From an uncultured delta proteobacterium (GTDB taxonomy: Bacteria > UBA10199 > GCA-002796325 > 1-14-0-20-49-13): a stretch of DNA of 7,148 bases. A program made the position numbers and the translations under genes. The stretch covers positions 1 through 7,148 of the forward strand of contig CAIPVD010000292.1 of assembly GCA_903868375.1 (NCBI GenBank), read 5' to 3'. Shown here one piece after another: positions 1 to 5,481 of this stretch. The stretch's first letter is position 1, and every line of letters starts with the position of its first letter. Below the pieces are notes generated by a model that saw only the letters and a program-made list of their open reading frames with translations, had not been told where the DNA came from and made no database searches.

Positions 1-1
1 A

Positions 2-1141
2 ATGACGATAAATGGTTTTGTGCCGAACGTGTTCGTGGCTGGCGTTGTGCCCGCTGGTTTCACTCCCGAAACGCTCGGTGTTCCGGTAAGCGCTTCATTT
101 GAGCCGGCCGAGATGAGGCATTCGCTCTTCCAGGATCCGACGGTTGCAGCAGCCGCTGCAAGTGCCGTTGCACGCGAAACATCGCCAGGTAAATATGCAT
201 TTGCCGCCGAGGACGAAACCAAAATTGGTGGCGCGCCACGAGAAAGAGTGATCGATGGCGCGAAGATTTTTTGCGCCGGTGCCGCCGTAGAACGCCAAGC
301 CGCCAAACTCTATAGAGATGGCAGGTATAGAAACGCAGCACGCCTATACGCAAAAGCGAATGCCGTTAATCTGGCAAGCGATGCCCCCGACGTTGTTGCG
401 CTTGAAAGGGTGATGGAGAGAGAATTTCTGGCATACAAACGCGCTGGAGAGGTGCCAAAGGCCACTTATTTAAGATATATAAGGGCGTTAGACCTTATCA
501 TTCAAAGGAAATCGGAGAACCATGATGATGTAGGCGTTGTAAGGTGCGGAATCTTATGCGTGGCTTTTGATAAAAAATTAGGCGATTTTGTTAAGGCTTT
601 TATTGGTGCCGTAAGCTTAAAAAATTTGATTAATATATTTTTGGAGAATGCCTCCGACGATACGAAACGTAAAATCATATTACGCCTATTGAAGAAGGGC
701 GTAGATAGAAATATTCAGAGGTTGATACCCTTGGTCGGTGGGAAAATAAATGCGTCCGTATTGATGGCCAAGTCGGCGGAAATGTCGAAAGAAGCCGGCG
801 ATTCTCTCGGCGCATATAACACTTACATGGACTCTGCATACACGCTCCTTGCGGAGGGTAAGAACGATGCCGACCATTATTTTACTGCCGCCAATCTTTT
901 TCAGGAGGCAGCCTCGGTGGCAACGGAGTTGATCGATACGTTGTCAGATGGGCGCGCTATCGTCGCCGATATCGGAGGTTGGTTGGATAGGCAGGTTAAG
1001 GCTTTTCGTGAACAGGCAAATGCGCTTAAAATGGCGGGAATGGACGATAAGGCCGCAGATATCTATGGAATTGCCGATATGTCGGCGAAAATGTTGATTG
1101 GATTCTTCCGCCGTCATGGTGGCGGCAATTTACCCAGCTAA
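2..1141 (+). CDS. Hypothetical helical protein with a degenerate TPR-like segment
   Basis: I do not recognise this 379-residue protein. The first ATG is at the second base of the window, so the true start may lie upstream and no ribosome site can be judged. Residues 1-85 look weakly structured, rich in Pro, Val and Ala, with an alanine run at 49-53. Residues 95-121 read AAVERQAAKLYRDGRYRNAA and onward, with the spacing Y-x-x-A-x-x-x-Y-x-x-A typical of a TPR helix pair. The rest is mainly amphipathic helix; residues 333-365 may hold another TPR-like pair (AFREQANALKMAGMDDKAAD). There is no convincing signal peptide, membrane span or catalytic motif. Bases 541-720 are AT-rich (63 G/C of 180 by hand count), against 35 of 60 in a sample of pilM, suggesting a different history from the pilus operon. 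It lies 66 bases upstream of that operon on the same strand. A scaffold or protein-interaction role is inference only. Confidence 0.75.
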   Translation: MTINGFVPNVFVAGVVPAGFTPETLGVPVSASFEPAEMRHSLFQDPTVAAAAASAVARETSPGKYAFAAEDETKIGGAPRERVIDGAKIFCAGAAVERQAAKLYRDGRYRNAARLYAKANAVNLASDAPDVVALERVMEREFLAYKRAGEVPKATYLRYIRALDLIIQRKSENHDDVGVVRCGILCVAFDKKLGDFVKAFIGAVSLKNLINIFLENASDDTKRKIILRLLKKGVDRNIQRLIPLVGGKINASVLMAKSAEMSKEAGDSLGAYNTYMDSAYTLLAEGKNDADHYFTAANLFQEAASVATELIDTLSDGRAIVADIGGWLDRQVKAFREQANALKMAGMDDKAADIYGIADMSAKMLIGFFRRHGGGNLPS

Positions 1142-1157
1142 TAACCAGTTAAATCCC

Positions 1158-1173
1158 TTTGAATTCATTCAAA
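1158..1173. repeat. Perfect 7-2-7 inverted repeat upstream of the pilus operon
   Basis: TTTGAAT and ATTCAAA flank the two bases TC, giving a 16-base near-palindrome with a central GAATTC. It lies in the only spacer before the operon, 34 bases before the ATPase start. No T-tract follows (the next bases are A), so it does not look like an intrinsic terminator on the + strand. It could be a dimeric regulator's operator, and it overlaps the candidate -35 element. The repeat is directly visible; the operator role is inference, and AT-rich palindromes of this length can arise by chance. Confidence 0.4.
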
Positions 1174-1186
1174 AATGTGGTACTTT
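1159..1186 (+). promoter_or_regulatory. Weak candidate sigma-70-type promoter for the pilus operon
   Basis: TTGAAT (1159-1164) and TACTTT (1181-1186) are 16 bases apart. They match TTGACA at 4 of 6 positions and TATAAT at 3 of 6. Transcription would begin near 1193, leaving a leader of about 15 bases before the ATPase ATG at 1208. The position suits an operon promoter, but the -10 match is poor and the real promoter could lie inside or before the upstream gene. Confidence 0.22.
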
Positions 1187-1198
1187 TGCGCCTGGACT

Positions 1199-1204
1199 GG
1201 GGGA
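1199..1204 (+). promoter_or_regulatory. Purine-rich ribosome site that decides the ATPase start
   Basis: GGGGGA sits three bases before the ATG at 1208. The earlier in-frame ATG at 1175 has no purine-rich site and would add 11 residues (MWYFCAWTGGL) not seen at the start of ExeA-family proteins, which normally begin with a motif like MYLxYFGLxxKPF. This supports 1208 as the start, although the spacing is short. Confidence 0.55.
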
Positions 1205-1207
1205 TTA

Positions 1208-2101
1208 ATGTATCTAACGTATTTTGGCTTAAGCGATAAGCCTTTTAGCATCACGCCGGATTCGAAATATCTGTTTCTCACGAAGCAGTACGAATCTGCG
1301 ATCGATTCGCTTGAATATGCAATTAATCAGCGCCTTGGGTTTTCCATTTTAACCGGCGAGGTCGGTACCGGCAAAACCACAATATCACGCGCTTTGCTGA
1401 ACAAGCTGGGCGACAGCATCGAAACCGCGCTCCTAGTCAATCCGCTCCTTTCAACGCCGGAACTCTTGCAGGCGATAAACAAAGATTTCGGCTGCCAAAC
1501 GCGCCTTCTTTCTCCGCAAAAGCAGATCGAATCGCTTAATAAATTCCTGATAGAGCGCGCAACAACCGGCCGGAACGCCGTAGTTATAATAGACGAGGCG
1601 CAGAACCTGTCGCATGAATCGCTCGAGATGCTTCGAATGCTTACAAATATTGAAACCGATAACGCCAAGCTTTTGCAGATCGTCCTTGTAGGCCAACCGG
1701 AGCTAATGAAGAAATTGGATACTTACGAACTTCGTCAGTTGAACCAGCGGATAACCGTTCGCTCTAACCTTGTGCCTTTGCAGTTCGTCGAAATGGTCCG
1801 CTACATCAGCCACCGCATTACGCTTGCCGGCGGCATGAACAAGGTATTCTTCGATTCGAGCGCTTACAAAGAAATTTGGCGCGCGACAAAAGGATATCCC
1901 AGGCTCGTTAACATCGTTTGCGAACGGACTCTTATAGCGGCTTACGTTGCGGATACGGCAACGATAGACGGCAGCGTCGTTCGCCGCGCCGTGAAAGACC
2001 TGGGAATTAAGGCGCCTAAGACGAATTACTTCAACCTAATTAAGTCCACGGTAAAAGAGTTGCCGGTGATCAGAAAATTCTATATCGCCGATGGAAATTA
2101 A
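1208..2101 (+). CDS. mshM: ExeA/MshM-family AAA+ ATPase of the pilus assembly system
   Basis: This 297-residue protein opens with MYLTYFGLSDKPFSITPDSK, the hallmark ExeA/GspA/MshM N-terminus. Walker A is GEVGTGKTT (50-58), Walker B is VVIIDEAQ (125-132), a sensor-1 strand ends in VGQPEL (161-166), and GYPRLVN (229-235) fits the sensor-2 region. No membrane span is apparent, and the chain stops soon after the ATPase module, without the C-terminal peptidoglycan-binding domain of GspA/ExeA; it is therefore closer to MshM. In the family these ATPases act at the inner membrane with a GspB/MshN partner to help secretin or pilus assembly. That partner follows after three bases. All ATPase motifs are intact, so it should be active. 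The family call is firm; the exact symbol is by analogy. Confidence 0.93.
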   Translation: MYLTYFGLSDKPFSITPDSKYLFLTKQYESAIDSLEYAINQRLGFSILTGEVGTGKTTISRALLNKLGDSIETALLVNPLLSTPELLQAINKDFGCQTRLLSPQKQIESLNKFLIERATTGRNAVVIIDEAQNLSHESLEMLRMLTNIETDNAKLLQIVLVGQPELMKKLDTYELRQLNQRITVRSNLVPLQFVEMVRYISHRITLAGGMNKVFFDSSAYKEIWRATKGYPRLVNIVCERTLIAAYVADTATIDGSVVRRAVKDLGIKAPKTNYFNLIKSTVKELPVIRKFYIADGN

Positions 2102-2104
2102 ATT

Positions 2105-2875
2105 ATGTCACTCATTCACAAAGCATTAAAGAAGGCCGAAGGTGGCGACCGCGAGTTGAACCCAAACGACCCGCCGGAAGAACAATTCGTCGGTAAGAAG
2201 CTGGGGCTAAAAGAACAGTTCACGCCGCGGACGACGGTGCTTCTTGTCGTCGCTATTCTTTGCCTGGCATTTACGATCTATAAAAAGTTCCATCGCCCAA
2301 GCACCGGATTTGGCCCGGCTCCCGTAACGCAAATACAGCCGCTGCCTGAAGTTCAGACGCAGGCACAGGCGCAGGCGATGACCGGCGTGCCGCAGGTGCA
2401 GATCGACCTGCCATACGAACAGCTCGTGGAAGAAGGCAGAAAATATTATGCAACCGGCAAATACGACGAAGCGCTAACTTCATTTTTGGCGGCGCTTGCC
2501 AAGAATCAATCGGACTCGCAACTTTTGAACGACATCGGCCTTATCTACAAAAAGAAGAACAACTTCGCGCAGGCGGAGATCTATTACAAGAAGGCGCTTG
2601 GCGTTAAGCCGAACTACGCCGAATGCCTGAACAACTTGGGCGTGCTTAAAGGCGCGATGGGCGACCCGCTCGAGGGCTCCATATATCTTAAGAAGGCGAT
2701 CGCTTTGAACAGTTCGTATGCCGATGCATATTTTAATTTAGCGGTCTTGAACGATAACCAGGGAAATTTCCTGGAGGCTATAGTCAATTATAAACTTTTC
2801 CTGCAATATACGGATTCTAGCGACGCTGCGCTTTTGAACAAGGTGAAGGAAAGGGTTGAGGACTTGAGCGAATGA
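2105..2875 (+). CDS. Membrane-anchored TPR protein, GspB/MshN-like partner of the ATPase
   Basis: The 256-residue chain starts with MSLIHKALKKAE, the cytoplasmic motif shared by GspB and related ATPase partners. One membrane span follows at about 43-59 (TTVLLVVAILCLAFTIY). A Pro/Gln/Ala-rich linker (about 64-100, with QTQAQAQA at 84-91) leads to about four TPR units at 105-136, 139-170, 173-204 and 207-236, predicted periplasmic. An N-in, C-out topology and periplasmic TPRs match MshN rather than GspB, which lacks TPRs. It starts three bases after the ATPase stop, behind a weak GGAAA site, and overlaps pilM by four bases. Likely role (inference): linking ATPase activity to periplasmic or secretin assembly. 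A generic TPR lipoprotein such as PilF/PilW is unlikely, because there is no lipobox and the N-terminal motif is specific. Confidence 0.85.
   Translation: MSLIHKALKKAEGGDRELNPNDPPEEQFVGKKLGLKEQFTPRTTVLLVVAILCLAFTIYKKFHRPSTGFGPAPVTQIQPLPEVQTQAQAQAMTGVPQVQIDLPYEQLVEEGRKYYATGKYDEALTSFLAALAKNQSDSQLLNDIGLIYKKKNNFAQAEIYYKKALGVKPNYAECLNNLGVLKGAMGDPLEGSIYLKKAIALNSSYADAYFNLAVLNDNQGNFLEAIVNYKLFLQYTDSSDAALLNKVKERVEDLSE
2872..2875 (+). promoter_or_regulatory. ATGA stop-start overlap coupling the TPR gene to pilM
   Basis: The pilM ATG (2872-2874) overlaps the TPR gene's TGA stop (2873-2875). A GAGG at 2858-2861 lies about ten bases upstream. Such overlaps commonly allow translational coupling. It fixes the pilM start, since the protein's phosphate-1 motif follows at the usual distance. 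Confidence 0.7.
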
Positions 2876-3921
2876 GGGATTTTTTCGAAAAGATATTCAG
2901 GCAGAAAGAATCCTTGGGCTGCGATATCGGCGCGGCTTCGGTGAAGTTCGTTCGCCTAATAAGAGAAAAGGAAACGTTTTCACTGCAGTCGTACGGCATC
3001 GTTGAAGCTACTGTTCTTGGCGAGAACGCGGCGGTTGGGCTTCAGCGGGTGAAAACTTATTTTAGGGAGAACGGGATTTCCGGCAGCAAGGCGAACGTTA
3101 ACATCGAAGATAAAAGCCTTCGCATTCGAAGGATGGACCTAGCCCAGATGCCCGACGGCGACCTGAAGATCGCCATTAGATGGAACCTTCGCGAATATGT
3201 CGACGGCCCGATCGAAAAATATACGGTAGGCCATTCGAATTTCGGCGATATGAAAGTGAACGGCGACAAGCGCCCGGTGCTTGCCTTTGGTGTTTCGACT
3301 GAAGCGGTCGAAGGGATATTGCATATGGCGAAGCAGATGGGGCTGAAACCCCTAACTGTCGAACCGAACGCGACGGCGCTGCTTGCGGCGTTCGACCTGA
3401 ACGTTGGCTGGGAAAAGGGAAAATATCACGTGATGATCGATCTAGGCTCGACCGTTGCGAATTTCATCGTTGTGGGCAATGGGCTGCTACTTTTTTCCAG
3501 GCCGCTGCAGGGATCGGGCTCCGAAACATTGAAAAAAACCATTGCGCGCGAACTTTCCGTTACGCCAGACAAGGCGGAAGGTTACCTGAAGCAGATAGTT
3601 AAGGGGAACGGGCTGCCGGAAGAAGTTTCGTCGAAGATACCAGGGATTATCGCGTCTTTCTTTAGCCAGTTCTCGATAGAAGTTCAGCGTTCCATAGACG
3701 CGTTCTGCATTATGTTTCACGTCGATAGGGTCGACGATATCTACCTTTCCGGCGGCGGCAGCATGTTGCCGGGGGTATGCGAATATATGACCAAGAATTT
3801 GGGAGTTGCGACAAAGCTCTTTAACCCGTTCGCCAAGATAGATGCGAGCGTGGCAAATGGGCGAATAGTGAACCCGCAGCTATACACTTTGGCTGTCGGC
3901 TTGGCGATCCCGAGAAAATAG
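2872..3921 (+). CDS. pilM: Type IV pilus assembly protein PilM (actin-like ATPase fold)
   Basis: PilM is a cytoplasmic FtsA/actin-like protein that binds nucleotide and the N-terminal tail of PilN, forming the cytoplasmic ring of the alignment complex. The 349-residue length is normal for the family. The phosphate-1 loop is LGCDIGAASVKFV (15-27), the phosphate-2 strand is VMIDLGSTVANFIVV (187-201), and the adenosine motif is IYLSGGGSMLPGV (290-302). The C-terminus has the usual AVGLAI helix (341-346). VEPNATALLAAF (163-174) is also typical of PilM. It overlaps the upstream TPR gene and lies three bases before pilN, the expected partner order. No key residue appears lost. FtsA itself is an unlikely alternative, given the pilN-pilO-pilP-pilQ neighbours. 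Confidence 0.95.
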   Translation: MRDFFEKIFRQKESLGCDIGAASVKFVRLIREKETFSLQSYGIVEATVLGENAAVGLQRVKTYFRENGISGSKANVNIEDKSLRIRRMDLAQMPDGDLKIAIRWNLREYVDGPIEKYTVGHSNFGDMKVNGDKRPVLAFGVSTEAVEGILHMAKQMGLKPLTVEPNATALLAAFDLNVGWEKGKYHVMIDLGSTVANFIVVGNGLLLFSRPLQGSGSETLKKTIARELSVTPDKAEGYLKQIVKGNGLPEEVSSKIPGIIASFFSQFSIEVQRSIDAFCIMFHVDRVDDIYLSGGGSMLPGVCEYMTKNLGVATKLFNPFAKIDASVANGRIVNPQLYTLAVGLAIPRK

Positions 3922-3924
3922 TAT

Positions 3925-4479
3925 ATGTCGGTACAAAGGATAAACTTTATAGAAAAAGGCCCGATGGCCTTGACCTACCGCAACATGATGATATTTGCGG
4001 GGCTTGCGTGCGTTCTTTGCATCTTGATCCACGGCATTTTCCTGATCCGTTACGGATATTTAACGAGCAAGGTAACGGTTCTTAGGCGCGAAGTGCAAGA
4101 ACTTATCATTCAGAAAGATAAGACTCTTGCGGCGATGCAGCTTATTGGAAATCAGCAACCAACTAACGTTGCGCCTCTTGCCGCGCTTTTTGCAAAGCTG
4201 CCGAGCTGGTCGGACGTTTTAGATGCGCTCGTTAAGGTAAAGCCGAAACAGGTCTGGCTAGAGAACGTTCGTTCGGTCGATATCGGCGAGCACATCGATA
4301 TGAAGAGGCTTGAGATCGCGGGCAAGAGCGTTAGCAATGCGGCGATCGCGCAGTTTGTCGGCGCCTTAGATGCTTCGGGCAAGTTCAAGAACACCGTGCT
4401 TATGAGTTCGCAAAAAGATAAGAACACTTACACGTTCTTGGTAAATACGGAGGTTCCGTACCAAGAGGCGGAATGGTAG
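3925..4479 (+). CDS. pilN: Type IV pilus inner-membrane protein PilN
   Basis: PilN is a bitopic inner-membrane protein whose cytoplasmic tail docks into PilM and whose periplasmic part pairs with PilO. The 184 residues contain a short cytoplasmic tail with RINFIEKGP (5-13) in place of the usual INLLP-type motif, a membrane span at about 22-43, a coiled-coil stretch at about 46-72, and a periplasmic ferredoxin-like region at about 95-178 (VWLENV at 110-115, LEIAGKSVSNAAIAQFVGAL at 129-148). That last stretch is characteristic of PilN. It starts three bases after the pilM stop with only a weak GAG at 3912-3914, so translation may be coupled. The call rests on position, topology and the C-terminal pattern. 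Confidence 0.9.
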   Translation: MSVQRINFIEKGPMALTYRNMMIFAGLACVLCILIHGIFLIRYGYLTSKVTVLRREVQELIIQKDKTLAAMQLIGNQQPTNVAPLAALFAKLPSWSDVLDALVKVKPKQVWLENVRSVDIGEHIDMKRLEIAGKSVSNAAIAQFVGALDASGKFKNTVLMSSQKDKNTYTFLVNTEVPYQEAEW

Positions 4480-4482
4480 GAG
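4478..4482 (+). promoter_or_regulatory. Ribosome site fused to the pilN stop codon
   Basis: The pilN stop TAG (4477-4479) runs straight into AGGAG (4478-4482), four bases before the pilO ATG at 4487. The stop and ribosome site therefore share bases, which suits re-initiation by ribosomes finishing pilN. This is a strong Shine-Dalgarno match. Confidence 0.7.
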
Positions 4483-4486
4483 AAAA

Positions 4487-5116
4487 ATGGAATTAGGTTT
4501 TGGATCTGTAGACTTAAAACAAGAGGCGGCGCCGCGTGAACGTATCTACTTCGGCGTTATTCTGCTGCTTATACTTGTGTCCTTTGCAAGGTGGCTTTAC
4601 CTGCCGAAAATGGCGGAGATAAGGAAGACGCAGATCGAAGTAAAGAATAACCTGCTGCAGATTGATACGCTTAAACAGTTCGCGCAGCTAAAGATACCCA
4701 CCTCCGTGACGAACGCGCCGGAACAGGCCGTTAGAACCGGCACGAAGTTCGAGAAGGCGTTGGAAGAAAGTTCTAAATCGCAGCAGCAGGTGGTCGCGGA
4801 CGTTGTGAAACTCCTAACTTCTAGCGAAATATTGAACGGCATTTCAATTTCCGGGATGGCGTTTGCGGCGGAAATAAATAAAGGGACGTACGGATTCATT
4901 CCAGCCACGATAGACTTGGACGGAAAATATTCGGGGCTGCTTGGTTACCTTGGACACGTGGAGCGGTTCGGGCGGCTGGTAACGATAGATAATTTCGACC
5001 TGAAGGCGAAGGAAGGTTCCGCATCTACAGTACACGCCAAGGTCACGGCAAAGATATATATTGTGCATCCGGCGGGGGCGCCAACAGAGCCTGTAACGCC
5101 GCCGGTTCAGAAATAG
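4487..5116 (+). CDS. pilO: Type IV pilus inner-membrane protein PilO
   Basis: PilO pairs with PilN in the periplasm and helps control pilus extension and retraction through PilP and the platform. The 209-residue chain has a cytoplasmic tail of about 18 residues, a membrane span at about 19-38 (RIYFGVILLLILVSFARWLY), a coiled coil at about 41-68, and a periplasmic C-terminal fold. The pattern ATIDLDGKYSGLLGYLGHVE (140-159), followed by FGRLVTIDNFDL (161-172), is the PilO signature in which a strand, a small-residue turn and a helix lead into R-[IL]-V-T-[IV]. The C-terminus is a short Pro/Thr-rich tail (195-209). It is eight bases or fewer from pilN, with a strong ribosome site. Length and topology are normal. 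Confidence 0.92.
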   Translation: MELGFGSVDLKQEAAPRERIYFGVILLLILVSFARWLYLPKMAEIRKTQIEVKNNLLQIDTLKQFAQLKIPTSVTNAPEQAVRTGTKFEKALEESSKSQQQVVADVVKLLTSSEILNGISISGMAFAAEINKGTYGFIPATIDLDGKYSGLLGYLGHVERFGRLVTIDNFDLKAKEGSASTVHAKVTAKIYIVHPAGAPTEPVTPPVQK

Positions 5117-5117
5117 C

Positions 5118-5123
5118 AGGGGG
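5118..5123 (+). promoter_or_regulatory. Ribosome site for the pilP-like gene
   Basis: AGGGGG lies three bases before the ATG at 5127, just after the pilO TAG stop (5114-5116). It supports the chosen start, which also gives a complete signal peptide. Confidence 0.5.
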
Positions 5124-5126
5124 CAT

Positions 5127-5471
5127 ATGAAGAGATCTGTATTGTTCGCAATTATATTGTTATTTTCGGCAACGGCTTCGGCCGATTCGCTTTCGGAACT
5201 GAACACTAAGGCTTTTCAGGATAGAGTGTCACCTCCGGTTCGCGCGAGCGAAAATCCGTTCCTAAAGCAGAACGTAACTCCGCAAGATCTGCTGGTCGAA
5301 GACCTGAACCTAACTGGAATAATCTACGAACCTGGGATGGCCAGAGCGCTTATCAGCGGATACATAGTAAAAGAAGGCGATAACATCGCGGGCTTCAAAG
5401 TGAAGTCGATCGAACGTAATCATGTTGTGCTGCGGCAAATGGACCAGGTGAAGATACTTCGCCTGGAATAG
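5127..5471 (+). CDS. pilP: PilP-like periplasmic protein (secretin-docking)
   Basis: PilP connects the PilN/PilO dimer to the N-domains of the secretin. This short version (114 residues) has a clear Sec signal peptide: KR at 2-3, a hydrophobic core at 4-14, and a likely cleavage after ASA at 17-19. There is no cysteine anywhere, so it is not a lipoprotein, unlike PilP of Pseudomonas. A flexible segment with ENPFLK (42-47) leads to a compact beta domain at about 57-114 (LNLTGIIYEPGMARALISGY, then VKEGDNIAGFKVKSIERNHV), the PilP/GspC HR-type fold. A position between pilO and the secretin supports PilP. MshK is the equivalent name in MSHA systems, and the domain alone could not separate PilP, MshK and a truncated GspC. 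Family confidence is good; the symbol rests on context. Confidence 0.82.
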   Translation: MKRSVLFAIILLFSATASADSLSELNTKAFQDRVSPPVRASENPFLKQNVTPQDLLVEDLNLTGIIYEPGMARALISGYIVKEGDNIAGFKVKSIERNHVVLRQMDQVKILRLE

Positions 5472-5474
5472 GAG
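5470..5474 (+). promoter_or_regulatory. Ribosome site fused to the pilP stop codon
   Basis: The pilP-like gene ends in TAG (5469-5471), which runs into AGGAG (5470-5474), seven bases before the secretin ATG at 5482. It is the same TAGGAG arrangement as at the pilN-pilO junction, and it supports the secretin start. Confidence 0.7.
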
Positions 5475-5481
5475 CGTTAAA

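Noticed and set aside
60..353. 97-codon Arg/His-rich open frame on the - strand
   Set aside because: Its Arg/His-rich composition is typical of a shadow frame, opposite a longer, better structured + strand gene.
1108..1125. CCGCC/GGCGG hairpin at the end of the first gene as a terminator
   Set aside because: The stem is only five pairs plus a wobble, lies within the last codons (RRHGGG) and is not followed by a T-tract.
1178..1192. Sigma-54-like element (TGGTAC ... TTTTGC)
   Set aside because: The GG and GC doublets are three bases too close for a -24/-12 promoter.
1175..1207. Upstream ATG that would lengthen the ATPase by 11 residues
   Set aside because: It has no ribosome site and the added residues do not fit the family; the ATG at 1208 gives the canonical N-terminus.
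2361..2378. Short CAGGCx repeat as a possible tandem repeat
   Set aside because: It only encodes the QAQAQA linker of the TPR protein and is too short to count as a repeat element.
4844..5206. 120-codon open frame on the - strand
   Set aside because: It is antisense across the pilO/pilP junction, where both + strand genes are clear.
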